A stretch of 51,196 nucleotides of DNA from Methyloversatilis universalis (GTDB taxonomy: Bacteria > Pseudomonadota > Gammaproteobacteria > Methylococcales > Methylococcaceae): NCBI GenBank assembly GCA_020723665.1, contig DYIL01000021.1, positions 1 to 51,196 of the forward strand, written 5' to 3'. Within the stretch, counting starts at the first letter, position 1. The number at the start of each line of letters is the position of its first letter. A program made the translations under genes and the position numbers. The notes below the pieces were generated by a model. The model was not told the origin of the DNA. It saw only the letters and a list, made by a program, of their open reading frames with translations, and ran no database searches. Positions 33,475-42,824 of this stretch are shown here, piece after piece.

Positions 33475-33971
33475 TCACGATTTTTCCCGATGCCCTCCGA
33501 ATGACCTGCCCAAGGCGGACAGGAACTTGTCGGCAAACGTGTCGCGTCCGCGCGACGAGAACCGCTGAAACAGCGTGGCGCTCGGTACAGGGGCGGGCAC
33601 GCGTTCGCCGACGGCCGCCAATGTCGTCCACCGGCCTTTGCCGGAATCCGCCACATGTTCGGAGAACTTCTCCAGATCGGGCGATTGCAGCAAGGCCGAT
33701 ACCGCCGGATCGAGCAGCCACGACCGGATCACGCTGCCCCTGCGCCACAGCTCGGCGATCTCGGGTAGATCGCAATCGAAACGGTAATACTCGGGATCTC
33801 GCAAGCGTATGGTTTCGGCATCGTAAAATCGGCTTTCCAAGCCGATTCGGGCGTTTTTCAAAATATTGAACCTAGAAGTGGTCAACTGCCGTTTCCAGGA
33901 TGATGGCCCCGTATCAACCGGCGTGCCATATTGGCTTCCATTCGTCCCAAGCCGATCATACCGATTTGCAT
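33475..33971 (-). pseudogene. Internally deleted 6-phosphogluconate dehydrogenase (short YqeC-type class)
   Basis: The ATG at 33971 has an intact GGAGG site upstream and begins MQIGMIGLGRMEANMARRLI, the Rossmann start of Gnd, but the frame stops after 29 codons. In another frame about 50 bp further on, the C-terminal part appears: FNILK, DAETIRLRDPEYY, DLPEIAELWRRGSV, DSGKGRWTTLAAV and a final FGGH, typical of the roughly 330-residue class. Around 170 central residues, including the catalytic region, are missing. It sits downstream of mutM on the same strand. The preserved ends suggest a fairly recent internal deletion with frameshift. The active gnd at 27357-28868 belongs to a different, longer class. 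Confidence 0.85.
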
Positions 33972-34077
33972 GGGCTGTCCTCCGTTCCGTTCGAGAAATA
34001 TCGCTGTCGATGCGCTGAGCGCTGCTTCCGCGTTTGGAAGGCCCAAGCACAAGGCTCTCGGTTCATTGCCCCGTCTC

Positions 34078-34893
34078 TTAACGTTGACAGGTCGGACACC
34101 AATAAGTTGAGCGCTGCCCTAATCTTTCTGTTCGGACGGGTTCGCCGCAGCGGCGGCAGGGAAGGCCGCTCCGTCCGTATATTTGCAGGGTTTGCTGAAA
34201 ATAGCCCGGGTTTCCGTTTTCGTTGACGAAATCGCGAAGCGTAGTGCCACCTTGCTCTATGGCTTCGGAAAGCACCGTACGTATCGATAGGACTAGCTTT
34301 TCGTAGCGGGAGAGGGCAATGCGCCCCGCGTGTCGGCGCGGAGCGATGCCGGCCCGGAACAAGGCTTCGTTGGCGTAAATGTTGCCGACGCCCGCCACGA
34401 TGCGGCTATCCATGATGAAAGATTTGACGGGCGTACTTCGTCCCCGGGCTTTGTCGTGAAGATAGGCCGCGTCGAAGCTTGTGCTCAAGGGCTCCGGCCC
34501 GAGCCCGGCCAAAAGCGGATGGCCTTGCGGATCGTCTTCCGTCCAGATGACGCAGCCGAACCGGCGCGGATCGTGGAAGCGGAGACAGGTTTCGTTGGCG
34601 AGGACGATTTCGAAGTGGTCGTGCTTTCTGGGTGGGCTGTCCGGGCACAGGATGCGGAGACTTCCGGACATGCCCAGATGGACGATCAGGGTTCCGTGAT
34701 TGGTGCCGATCAGAAGGTATTTACCCCGGCGCTCGACCGTCCGGATGGTCCGGCGATCGAGCCTTTCGGGCAAATCCGCCGGAATCGGCCAGCGCAACCG
34801 GCGCTCGCGAATAACCGTCGCCTGGATTGTTTGCCCGACGAGATGGGGGGAAATGCCGCGCCGCGTGGTTTCGACTTCGGGCAGCTCGGGCAT
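34078..34893 (-). CDS. mutM: Formamidopyrimidine-DNA glycosylase
   Basis: A 271-residue DNA repair enzyme excising 8-oxoguanine and ring-opened purines. The catalytic N-terminus PELPEVETTRRG (Pro2, Glu3) is intact, as are HLGMSG, FHDPRRFG, VGNIYANEALF, the helix-two-turn-helix GGTTLRDF and the C-terminal zinc finger CRRCG...WCPTCQR. The length is normal. It lies 42 bp after the DUF4340 gene, at the 3' end of the Gld-like ABC operon. Confidence 0.97.
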   Translation of the reverse strand: MPELPEVETTRRGISPHLVGQTIQATVIRERRLRWPIPADLPERLDRRTIRTVERRGKYLLIGTNHGTLIVHLGMSGSLRILCPDSPPRKHDHFEIVLANETCLRFHDPRRFGCVIWTEDDPQGHPLLAGLGPEPLSTSFDAAYLHDKARGRSTPVKSFIMDSRIVAGVGNIYANEALFRAGIAPRRHAGRIALSRYEKLVLSIRTVLSEAIEQGGTTLRDFVNENGNPGYFQQTLQIYGRSGLPCRRCGEPVRTERLGQRSTYWCPTCQR

Positions 34894-34935
34894 GGCGATG
34901 TTACGGGATGGCGTCCGACCGGCTCAGGAAAGGTA

Positions 34936-35901
34936 TCAGTCGGCCGCCTCCTCGCCGGTATCGTCCTGCTCCTCGGGCTCTTCCGGAACCGCGGGAGTCT
35001 CGTCATCGATCTCCTCGTCTTCGCTTTGCTCCGCCTCGGGTTTTTCTGGCTCTTTCGGCTCCTCCGGCTTGAGCTCCGGTTTTTGCAGGCTGAGCAGCTG
35101 TTTCGCGGCGCTTCCGGTCACTTCGTACTGAAGGCTCAAATCCGGGCGGACAAGAAGAAGATCGGGCTCCCGCTGAACGATGAAGAATTCGATCGGGTTA
35201 CCCTCGGACAGCGTGATTCGGATCACGTCGCCCTGCGTGGGCTGCTCAACTCGCTTGACGTCGATGGCCCGCGCCGTATTCCAGGCGTTGAGAAGATCCG
35301 AAACGCTTTGATTAGGCTCCGCCGGCGGTTCCAGGACCCATTTGCCGTCCCCGCCCAAGGTGGCTTTCAGGCCCGGGATGAAAATCTCTTTGATTTTGGC
35401 GTCCTCGGGCAGAAGCTTTTTATCTACGTAATCGGTAGCGGACGCGGTGAGGTGGTGAAAGAAATCGTCGTTGACGAGATGCAAGGTATCCCCGATCTGC
35501 ACGTAACGCCGCATGTTGATGGGATCCGACCCGCCGAACTTCAATGTCGTCGCATCTAGGGTCAACGTGGCTTTCGGCTTGTCGAGCTCGAACTTGGCGA
35601 GGTCCTCGGAACTGATCGGATACTGCGCTTCACTGTTCGCCTCGGCGATACCGATCAACTGCCGGACACGAACGTCGTTGGCCGGCGCGTTGAACGGCGC
35701 GGTCAGGCGCCAATGGCCGTTTTGCTTTGCGAACGTGATGGTATCCCTGTTCTGCAAGGTGACGGCGGTGAGCGTATTTTCGTCGACCGCCGCGAGAGGC
35801 GTCTTTTGGGGCTCGTCCTTACCGGGCTCGAAAAAAGCGACCGCAGCGAGGACGGCTACGGCGATCAATAGCGCGATGTTCAGGATCAGTCTCGATTTCA
35901 T
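34936..35901 (-). CDS. DUF4340 membrane-anchored protein with acidic tail
   Basis: A 321-residue protein with one N-terminal membrane helix (LILNIALLIAVAVLAAVAF) and a DUF4340-type soluble region containing repeated beta-rich blocks such as WRLTAPFNAPAN and WVLEPPAEPNQS. The last roughly 48 residues are strongly acidic and proline-rich (EEPKEPEKPEAEQ, EDEEIDDETP). The start overlaps the stop of the GldG-like gene by one base. DUF4340 genes commonly sit beside GldFG-like ABC systems, so it is probably an accessory part of that complex; the molecular function is unknown. Confidence 0.88.
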   Translation of the reverse strand: MKSRLILNIALLIAVAVLAAVAFFEPGKDEPQKTPLAAVDENTLTAVTLQNRDTITFAKQNGHWRLTAPFNAPANDVRVRQLIGIAEANSEAQYPISSEDLAKFELDKPKATLTLDATTLKFGGSDPINMRRYVQIGDTLHLVNDDFFHHLTASATDYVDKKLLPEDAKIKEIFIPGLKATLGGDGKWVLEPPAEPNQSVSDLLNAWNTARAIDVKRVEQPTQGDVIRITLSEGNPIEFFIVQREPDLLLVRPDLSLQYEVTGSAAKQLLSLQKPELKPEEPKEPEKPEAEQSEDEEIDDETPAVPEEPEEQDDTGEEAAD

Positions 35902-37364
35902 TAACGTCTCCGGCGTTTAAACCAAATGGCAGCTCCCGTGCCGATCAGCCCAACAGGCAGGGCGATCAGGAAACCGATGGCGATCACGCCGGAAGCAACG
36001 GGCGACAGTTCCAATTTCCGGTCCGGCGCGGTCTTGGCGGGGATATTGATCAAGGCCTCGTTTTGGCTCAGCCAATGAATGATGTTGAGGCCGAGTTCCA
36101 AATTGCCGCCGTTGCCGAGAAAGGCATTGGACAGAAAGTCGCCGTCGCCGATCACGACGACGCGCTGTTCGGACGGTTTTTCACCCGTGTTCTTGGGGGT
36201 CTCGCCGTCCTGTTTTTCGGCTTGTTCGGCCGTCGATTGCTTGTCGGGTCTTTCTTCGGGCTTTTTTCCAGAAGCGGCCGGCTTGTCCGCCGGTTTGATC
36301 TCACGCGTCAAGGCGTAACCGATCTGGAGTGGCCCCTTGCGCTCTCCCTTGTCCTCATCGATTTGTATTTTGCCTTCGATCGCTCCGGTTTCGGTCCAGG
36401 AGCGCGCGAGGGTAGCGAGAAGCGGTTCCCGCAGGAAATCTCCGTCGGCGCTTTTGTCCAGGGCCGCTGCGGCCGGGAACAAAGTCATCGTTTGGAAATT
36501 GTAGGTAACGGGATGCGCCGGATACTCGGCGACGAGGGCGAAAGTGGGGTCGTCGATGCCGAACAGCTGGGTGGAAGCGTCCACCACGGTTCCTGGCAGG
36601 AATCTTATGCCGAGTTGCTCAGCCAAGGGGGCGAGACCGTGCAGTTCGCCGGGATCGGCCAGCCAGAGCAGATTGCCGCCTTTCTTCACATAGTCCTGGA
36701 TCAGCGTGACCTCGCCGGGGAGGAGATTCGCGCGCGGCCCCGCCAGCACCAATACGTCGGTGTTGTCCGGAATGTCCGGCGTTACCCCCAGATTGACCAT
36801 GGATACCGTGATGCCCTTACGTTCCAGCTCTTCGCCGAACTGGCCGAGGTCGTGATTGGCCTGGCCTTGCGGCGACCGTTCCCCGTGTCCTTCGAGGAAG
36901 ACCACATGCCTTTCCTTGGCCACGGCCAAACGCTGCAAGGCGTTGGTCAGCGTGCTTTCCTCGGCGTTCTGGATTTTTTCGGTGCGACCTTGGTAATCGA
37001 CCATCATTTCGCCGTCCATGGTGATGCCCAGCTCCCGGACTTTATCGGGCTGAGTGTCCGGATTGACGAAATTCAGAGTGAGATCTTTTTTGTAACGGCT
37101 GTAGCGCCCGACCTGATCGCGGATTTGGTTGCGCAGTTGGGCGTTTTCCCGAGCGTACGCGGTAATCGTGATCGGTTCCTTCATCAGATCCAGGACCTTG
37201 CGGCTGGCGTCGGACAACGTGTGTCGGCCGCCGGCGGTCCAGTCGAACTGGGCGCTGTAACGGGTGCTCAGCCAAGCCACGAGGCCGACGACGGCCAAGA
37301 ACAGCACGGTGAAGAGAAGGTTCTGCAGGCGTAGTTCGAGGTGCGTCTTGCGGTTGATCTTCAT
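35901..37364 (-). CDS. GldG-like ABC auxiliary protein
   Basis: A 487-residue protein of the GldG/ABC_transp_aux family. It has an N-terminal membrane helix (LLFTVLFLAVVGLVAWLS), an extracytoplasmic domain with VVFLEGHGERSP and DVLVLAGPRANLLPGE, a long Lys/Glu/Pro-rich low-complexity insert (about 375-420), RVVVIGDGDFLSN and a C-terminal membrane helix ending in basic residues. It overlaps the permease gene by 4 bp upstream and DUF4340 by 1 bp downstream. Gliding motility should not be inferred from the family name; these systems occur in non-gliding bacteria. Confidence 0.9.
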   Translation of the reverse strand: MKINRKTHLELRLQNLLFTVLFLAVVGLVAWLSTRYSAQFDWTAGGRHTLSDASRKVLDLMKEPITITAYARENAQLRNQIRDQVGRYSRYKKDLTLNFVNPDTQPDKVRELGITMDGEMMVDYQGRTEKIQNAEESTLTNALQRLAVAKERHVVFLEGHGERSPQGQANHDLGQFGEELERKGITVSMVNLGVTPDIPDNTDVLVLAGPRANLLPGEVTLIQDYVKKGGNLLWLADPGELHGLAPLAEQLGIRFLPGTVVDASTQLFGIDDPTFALVAEYPAHPVTYNFQTMTLFPAAAALDKSADGDFLREPLLATLARSWTETGAIEGKIQIDEDKGERKGPLQIGYALTREIKPADKPAASGKKPEERPDKQSTAEQAEKQDGETPKNTGEKPSEQRVVVIGDGDFLSNAFLGNGGNLELGLNIIHWLSQNEALINIPAKTAPDRKLELSPVASGVIAIGFLIALPVGLIGTGAAIWFKRRRR

Positions 37365-38107
37365 TTTTGCAGGCGATCGTTATCCAGGCGGTGGACGCTC
37401 AGAACGAGGAATGTGAGCGTGAAGAGCAGGAAATAGACGAGGTCGGTCGTCGAAACCAAACCTTTCAGCAAACTCTCGTAATGGCGCAAAAGCGAAAGAT
37501 ATTCGAGCACGCCGCCCGCGGAGTTGCCGGTCCAGTCGATGATCCACAAAAGCAGCAAGGCGCCGAACGTGCCGATCGCCGCGATGGTCGGCTGACTCGC
37601 GAGTGCCGACATATAGAGTCCCACGGCGGCGAAGCCGGCCAAAAGCAGTATCAAGGCCGTGACGCAGGCCGCTAGCTTGCCCATGTCCAGTCCACCGCCA
37701 GCCAGCAGCGACAGCGGCATCAGTGCGATCATCGCGACCATGATCAGCAGAAAGCCGAATACGCCCAGATATTTGCCGAAAATGATCTCGGTCATCGACA
37801 CCGGAGCCGTAAACAGGAGGCTCAGCGTACGGTTGCGGCGCTCCTCGCTGATCAGCCGCATCGTCAAGAGTGGCGTGACCAGAAGGAGGATCACGCCGGC
37901 GTTGCCGAACAGCGGAACGGCGATCAGATCGGTGATTCCGGGCGCGTCCTCCATGCCGGCGATACGGGCTTGCAGCATCACGTAATAATCGAGCTGGGCC
38001 AGAAACATGTAGCCCAGAATGATCTGGATGACGCCTAGAATCGACCAGGCCAAAGGCGAAAGAAACAGCGTGCGGAGCTCACGCCCCGCGATGACGAGGG
38101 CCATCAT
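37361..38107 (-). CDS. ABC-2 type permease (GldF-like)
   Basis: A 248-residue permease with about six membrane helices and the ABC-2 pattern, including MRLISEERRNRTLSLLFTAP, the conserved cytoplasmic loop. Its start overlaps the ATPase gene by 4 bp and its stop the GldG-like gene by 4 bp. Together the three encode an ABC export-like complex of unknown substrate. Confidence 0.9.
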   Translation of the reverse strand: MMALVIAGRELRTLFLSPLAWSILGVIQIILGYMFLAQLDYYVMLQARIAGMEDAPGITDLIAVPLFGNAGVILLLVTPLLTMRLISEERRNRTLSLLFTAPVSMTEIIFGKYLGVFGFLLIMVAMIALMPLSLLAGGGLDMGKLAACVTALILLLAGFAAVGLYMSALASQPTIAAIGTFGALLLLWIIDWTGNSAGGVLEYLSLLRHYESLLKGLVSTTDLVYFLLFTLTFLVLSVHRLDNDRLQK

Positions 38108-39048
38108 GCGGCTTGCTCCTCCATTACGGGAGTGTGTTGGGTGATGTCTATGAAGATTTCTTCCATGCTGCGCCGTTCGGGGGTCAGTTCGAGCAGCCCC
38201 CAGCCCAGCGACACCGCCGCCTCGGCGATTCTTTCGGCCGGGTTCTTGTCCTTGTCGTGGAAGATCCGGTAACGCCGTTCGCCGAGATCGTCGATCTTGT
38301 GAACGCCGTCCACAGCATAGAGCTTCATCAGATCGGCTTCTTGCCGGGTTTCCAGAACCACGCTGGAGGCGCGCATCTGCTGTTCGAGACCCTCGATGCT
38401 GTCGTTGAGCACCAGCTTGCCCTTGTGGATGATTTGCACGCGGGTGCAGGATTCCTGGACCTCGGGGAGGATGTGCGTCGAAAGAATGATCCCGTGTTCC
38501 TTGCCGAGTTCTCGGATCAGCTCGCGGATCTCGCGGATTTGGATCGGGTCCAGTCCCACGGTCGGCTCATCGAGAATGATGACCGAAGGAGAATGGAGTA
38601 TGGCCTGGGCGATGCCGACCCGCTGCTGATAACCCTTCGACAGATTCCCGATCAATCGCTCGCCCACGTCGGTCAAGCCGCAGCGATCTTTGGCGCTGTC
38701 GATCGCGGACGGGAGTTTTTCCCGAGGAATTTGATGCAGCTTCCCGCAGTAGTTCAAATATTCGTCGACGGTCAGTTCGCGGTATACCGGCGGTATCTCC
38801 GGCAAATAGCCGAGCTCCCGCTTGGCCTCCTTGGGGTTGTCGAGCATGTCGATCCCGTTGATGAGGATCTGTCCGGAGGTGGGCGCGAGATTGCCGCAGA
38901 TCATCTGCATGGTGGAGGACTTGCCGGCCCCGTTGGGGCCGAGAAATCCCAGGATTTCGCCCTTTTCCAGCGTGAACGTGACGTTGTTGACGGCGCAATG
39001 ATCGCCGTAATAGCGAAAAAGTTGTTCGACTTGAATGAGCTGAGTCAT
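38104..39048 (-). CDS. ABC transporter ATP-binding protein (GldA-like)
   Basis: A 314-residue ATPase with intact motifs: Walker A GPNGAGKSS, signature LSKGYQQRVG, Walker B VIILDEPTVGLDP and a switch His in STHILPEV. A C-terminal extension of about 90 residues is typical of ABC-2 partners. The ATG at 39048 is used; the frame extends upstream to 39153, but that part does not resemble the family. It is the first gene of the four-gene overlapping operon with GldF-, GldG-like and DUF4340 genes. Confidence 0.92.
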   Translation of the reverse strand: MTQLIQVEQLFRYYGDHCAVNNVTFTLEKGEILGFLGPNGAGKSSTMQMICGNLAPTSGQILINGIDMLDNPKEAKRELGYLPEIPPVYRELTVDEYLNYCGKLHQIPREKLPSAIDSAKDRCGLTDVGERLIGNLSKGYQQRVGIAQAILHSPSVIILDEPTVGLDPIQIREIRELIRELGKEHGIILSTHILPEVQESCTRVQIIHKGKLVLNDSIEGLEQQMRASSVVLETRQEADLMKLYAVDGVHKIDDLGERRYRIFHDKDKNPAERIAEAAVSLGWGLLELTPERRSMEEIFIDITQHTPVMEEQAA

Positions 39049-39790
39049 AGCGCGCGTAAGATACAAAAATTTTTCCGAATTGCAAGATACGGGCCACCTA
39101 AACGCCAGGCGCCGCGCACCGCTAAAACCGGCGGAACCCGATAACGGTACCACAGAGCAGTCCTCGCCGTCCCAATCGTGTTATTGGAAGGGTGGCTTCG
39201 GGGTTCTCGAAGACGCCGTTTGCGATTGGAAGGGGCCGGTTAAAGGCCCGTTTGCGATTGGGAAAGGATTCCCGGCTTGCGCCGAACGCCGGGAACGGCT
39301 AATGCCTTATCCCGGCCTACAAAGGGTAGGGTCGTTCTTAGGTCGGCAATCTCTTGCCGACAAAGCCGGCTGATCATGTCGTCGGGAAACGATTCTCGAC
39401 CTGCCTGATCGAGATATCGGTGTAGACCGGAATAAGCGCAGCGTTCCCGGCACTAGCTCCCGCCGATTGGTTCGGTGCCCCGATATCGCTCGTTCCAAAG
39501 CTCTTTCCGGCCCAATGCCAATGGACTGTCGAAGCCAAAATAAGTTGACCTCACCACACAATTACTTTAAGAAAGGAGAGGGGGCTTGAGAGCGGGCCAG
39601 AAAGTTTTGTCAATTATCGAAAATAACGATAATGAGTTTCCCATTTTGAGACTTTCTCATCGTTGCGCGCGAGCTAGGAATTTCCGTCCTTAAGGAATGG
39701 AACTTTTGGTGTCCTGTTTTCTCCCTCTCTTGAACGAAAAACAACGCTGGTAATTTTTTGCGCTCAAGAGCGCTAGGAGGAGTACGTTTT
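39049..39790. other. Intergenic region upstream of pntA
   Basis: About 740 bp between divergent genes. A 14-bp direct repeat CCGTTTGCGATTGG occurs at 39216-39229 and 39248-39261. A candidate promoter with an overlapping inverted repeat lies at 39607-39633. No gene is supported; frames at 39307-39561 and 39610-39921 are antisense or lack start context. Confidence 0.5.
39607..39633 (+). promoter_or_regulatory. Candidate pntAB promoter with overlapping inverted repeat
   Basis: TTGTCA at 39607-39612 and GATAAT at 39628-39633 are spaced 15 nt. Between and over them lies ATTATCG (39613-39619) / CGATAAT (39627-39633), a 7-bp inverted repeat with a 7-nt spacer that covers the -10 box. This arrangement suits repressor binding. 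The leader to the pntA start would be about 150 nt. Confidence 0.4.
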
Positions 39791-41353
39791 ATGCGAATTG
39801 GGGTTCCCAAAGAAATACACGCCGGAGAGAAGCGTGTAGCGACCGTGCCGGAGGTGGCCGAAAAACTCATGAAACTCGGTTTCTCGGTGGCCGTGGAGAC
39901 CGGGGCCGGCGACAGCGCCAATTTTTCCGACGACGCCTACCGCGAGGTCGGCTGTAGCATCGCCGCCGATGCCAAATCGCTATGGGCGGAGTCGGACATC
40001 GTGCTCAAGGTGCGGGGTCCGCAGGTTCATCCCGAGTTGGCCGTGGACGAAGTCGACTATCTGCGCGAAGGCGGATACCTCATCAGTTTCATCTGGCCGG
40101 CCCAGAACCCCGAACTCATGGAACGGCTTGCGGCCAAGAAGGCCACAGTGCTGGCGATGGATAGCGTGCCCCGCATTTCCCGCGCTCAGAAACTAGACGC
40201 CTTGAGTTCCATGGCGAATATCGCCGGCTACCGCGCGGTGATCGAGGCGGCCCAACACTTCGGGCGGTTTTTCACCGGCCAGGTGACCGCCGCCGGCAAG
40301 GTGCCGCCGGCGAAAGTGTTCGTCATCGGCTGCGGCGTGGCCGGATTGGCCGCTCTCGGCGCGGCGAGCGGCCTCGGTGCCATCGTTCGCGCCACGGATA
40401 CCCGCCCGGAAGTCAAGGACCAAGTCAAATCCATGGGCGCAGAGTTCGTGGAAGTCGATTACCAGGAGGAGGGCACCGGCGTCGGCGGCTACGCCAAGGT
40501 GATGAGCGAGGGCTACCAAAAGGCCCAGAGGGAGATGATCGCCCGCCAGTGCATGGATGTGGATATCGTCATCACGACGGCATTGATTCCGGGCAAGCCA
40601 GCGCCCAGGCTGATCACCGCGGGAATGGTGGAATCCATGAAACCCGGCAGCGTCATCGTAGACCTGGCGGCCGAGCAGGGCGGCAACTGCGAGCTGACGG
40701 TCCCAGGCGAAGTCGTCGTCCGTCACGGCGTCACCATCATCGGCTACACCGATCTGCCTAGCCGCCTCGCCCGGCAGTCCAGCACGCTTTATGCCACCAA
40801 TCTTCTGAGACTGATGGAAGAGCTGTGCCCGAACAAGGACGGCACCATCAATGTCAATATGGAGGACGAAGTCATCCGCGGAACCACGGTGATCAAAGAG
40901 GGCGAGATCACCTGGCCGCCGCCACCGCCGAAAATCTCCGCGGCCCCGGTGGGCGCCACCCCGGCACCGCCGGTCGAAGTCAAGAAGGTGGAAAAAAAGC
41001 CATTGCTACCTGCCTGGGCGAAAACCGGCATCACGCTGGGCGTGGCGGGTCTCCTGTTCTATGGTCTGGGTGCCGTGGCTCCGGCGGCGTTCATGTCGCA
41101 CTTCACCGTTTTCGTGCTGGCCTGCTTCGTGGGCTATATGGTGATCTGGAACGTCACTCCGGCCCTGCACACTCCGCTCATGAGCGTCACCAACGCCATT
41201 TCGAGCATCATCGCTATAGGCGCATTGATCCAGATTTCCTCGCCCGGTGCTTTGATCACCATCCTGGCGGGGCTCGCCATCGTGCTGACCTCGGTCAACA
41301 TGGCCGGCGGCTTCTGGGTCACCCAGCGCATGCTGCGCATGTTCAGAAAATAA
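39791..41353 (+). CDS. pntA: NAD(P) transhydrogenase subunit alpha
   Basis: A 520-residue subunit of the proton-translocating transhydrogenase, which uses the proton gradient to make NADPH from NADH. The N-terminus MRIGVPKEIHAGEKRVA, the NAD-binding Rossmann GCGVAGLAALGAA, VDLAAEQGGNCE and a C-terminal part with about four membrane helices give the undivided E. coli-type PntA. The ATG at 39791 follows AGGAGGAG. pntB starts 15 bp later. Confidence 0.96.
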   Translation: MRIGVPKEIHAGEKRVATVPEVAEKLMKLGFSVAVETGAGDSANFSDDAYREVGCSIAADAKSLWAESDIVLKVRGPQVHPELAVDEVDYLREGGYLISFIWPAQNPELMERLAAKKATVLAMDSVPRISRAQKLDALSSMANIAGYRAVIEAAQHFGRFFTGQVTAAGKVPPAKVFVIGCGVAGLAALGAASGLGAIVRATDTRPEVKDQVKSMGAEFVEVDYQEEGTGVGGYAKVMSEGYQKAQREMIARQCMDVDIVITTALIPGKPAPRLITAGMVESMKPGSVIVDLAAEQGGNCELTVPGEVVVRHGVTIIGYTDLPSRLARQSSTLYATNLLRLMEELCPNKDGTINVNMEDEVIRGTTVIKEGEITWPPPPPKISAAPVGATPAPPVEVKKVEKKPLLPAWAKTGITLGVAGLLFYGLGAVAPAAFMSHFTVFVLACFVGYMVIWNVTPALHTPLMSVTNAISSIIAIGALIQISSPGALITILAGLAIVLTSVNMAGGFWVTQRMLRMFRK

Positions 41354-41368
41354 GCGGAGAAAATAACA

Positions 41369-42769
41369 ATGTCAGAAGGGTTAGTTACCGTTTCCTATAT
41401 CGGCTCGACCGTACTGTTCATCCTGAGCCTGGGGGGGCTGTCCCATCCCGAAACCGCGCGGCGCGGCAATTTCTACGGCATCCTCGGCATGAGCATCGCC
41501 ATACTGGCGACCGTGCTCGGTCCGAAGGTGACCAGCTACGTTCCGATCATCGTCGCCATGTTGATCGGCGGCAGCGTGGGCGTGTACGCCGCCATCAAGG
41601 TCAAGATGACCGAAATGCCGGAACTCGTCGCGCTGATGCACAGCCTGGTGGGGTTGGCCGCCGTGCTGGTGGGCTATGCCAACTTCATTGACCCGACCGC
41701 CGCTTTCACCGGAGTCGAAAAAACCATTCATGAAGTGGAAATCTATCTCGGCGTTTTGATCGGCGCGGTTACGTTTTCCGGTTCGGTTATCGCCTTCGGA
41801 AAGCTGTCCGGCAAGATCGACGGCAAGCCGGTATTGCTTCCGGCCCGTCACTGGATCAATCTGGGCCTCTTGATTCTGGCTATCATTCTGGGCGTCGGTT
41901 TCATCAACGCACAGTCCACGGCGGGCGGGTTCGTTCCCTTGCTGCTGATGACCGCCCTCGCGCTGGCTTTCGGGGTGCACATGGTCATGGCGATCGGCGG
42001 CGCCGATATGCCGGTCGTGGTGTCCATGCTCAACAGCTATTCGGGATGGGCGGCTTCGGCCACCGGCTTCATGCTGTCCAACGACCTTTTGATCGTGACC
42101 GGCGCCCTGGTGGGTTCCTCCGGCGCGATCCTGTCCTACATCATGTGCCGCGCCATGAACCGCCATTTCCTCTCGGTCATTGCCGGAGGATTCGGTACCG
42201 GTACCGGCGTGACGCCGGCGGCGGGCGCGGGCCCGGCGGGCGAAGTGCAACCCATCACGCCGGAAGAGACCGCCGAACTCCTGCGTAACGCCAGCCGCGT
42301 GATCCTCGTGCCGGGTTACGGCATGGCGGTGGCCCAGGCTCAACATACGGTGTACGAGATCACCAGGCTGCTGCGTGAAAAAGGCGTCGACGTGCGTTTC
42401 GCCATCCATCCGGTGGCAGGGCGCATGCCGGGCCATATGAACGTGCTGTTGGCGGAGGCGAAGGTTCCGTACGACATCGTGCTCGAAATGGACGAAATCA
42501 ATGAGGACTTCCCGGAGACCGATGTCGCTATGGTCATCGGCGCCAACGACATCGTGAACCCCGCCGCTCAGGAGGATCCGAACAGCCCCATCGCCGGCAT
42601 GCCGGTCCTGGAGGTCTGGAAGGCGAAAACCTCCATCGTCATGAAGCGCTCGATGGCGTCCGGCTATGCCGGTGTCGACAATCCGCTGTTCTATAAAGAA
42701 AACAACCGAATGCTGTTCGGCGATGCCAAAAAGATGCTGGACGAGGTGCTAAAGCACTTGCAGGGTTGA
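41369..42769 (+). CDS. pntB: NAD(P) transhydrogenase subunit beta
   Basis: A 466-residue subunit with membrane helices in the first about 260 residues and a C-terminal NADP-binding domain: [42 protein letters not shown] and [16 protein letters not shown]. It is the normal partner of pntA. A strong stem followed by T-rich sequence lies right after the stop, so the operon probably ends here. Confidence 0.97.
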   Translation: MSEGLVTVSYIGSTVLFILSLGGLSHPETARRGNFYGILGMSIAILATVLGPKVTSYVPIIVAMLIGGSVGVYAAIKVKMTEMPELVALMHSLVGLAAVLVGYANFIDPTAAFTGVEKTIHEVEIYLGVLIGAVTFSGSVIAFGKLSGKIDGKPVLLPARHWINLGLLILAIILGVGFINAQSTAGGFVPLLLMTALALAFGVHMVMAIGGADMPVVVSMLNSYSGWAASATGFMLSNDLLIVTGALVGSSGAILSYIMCRAMNRHFLSVIAGGFGTGTGVTPAAGAGPAGEVQPITPEETAELLRNASRVILVPGYGMAVAQAQHTVYEITRLLREKGVDVRFAIHPVAGRMPGHMNVLLAEAKVPYDIVLEMDEINEDFPETDVAMVIGANDIVNPAAQEDPNSPIAGMPVLEVWKAKTSIVMKRSMASGYAGVDNPLFYKENNRMLFGDAKKMLDEVLKHLQG

Positions 42770-42775
42770 TAAGTG

Positions 42776-42824
42776 GCCGTAGGACGCGGTGCGCACGCGG
42801 ACCGCGCCCTACGGCTCTGTTTTC
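42776..42824 (+). terminator. Rho-independent terminator after pntB
   Basis: GCCGTAGG-A-CGCGGT pairs with ACCGCG-C-CCTACGGC: 14 pairs with one internal mismatch, around a 10-nt loop (42776-42815). The T-rich tail TCTGTTTT follows directly. The stem begins 7 bp after the pntB stop. Confidence 0.75.

Noticed and set aside
34330-35559. 409-codon plus-strand frame
   Set aside because: It runs antisense through mutM and the DUF4340 gene; both true genes are clear on the minus strand.
36063-37334. 423-codon plus-strand frame
   Set aside because: Antisense to the GldG-like gene, which has clear family motifs and overlapping neighbours.
34936-39048. Gliding motility apparatus
   Set aside because: Only the GldA, GldF and GldG-like ABC parts are present; other gliding genes are absent, and such ABC sets are common in non-gliding bacteria.
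38113-39144. 343-codon plus-strand frame
   Set aside because: Antisense shadow of the GldA-like ATPase.
41381-42436. 351-codon minus-strand frame
   Set aside because: Antisense shadow of pntB, rich in His, Arg and Gly without motifs.
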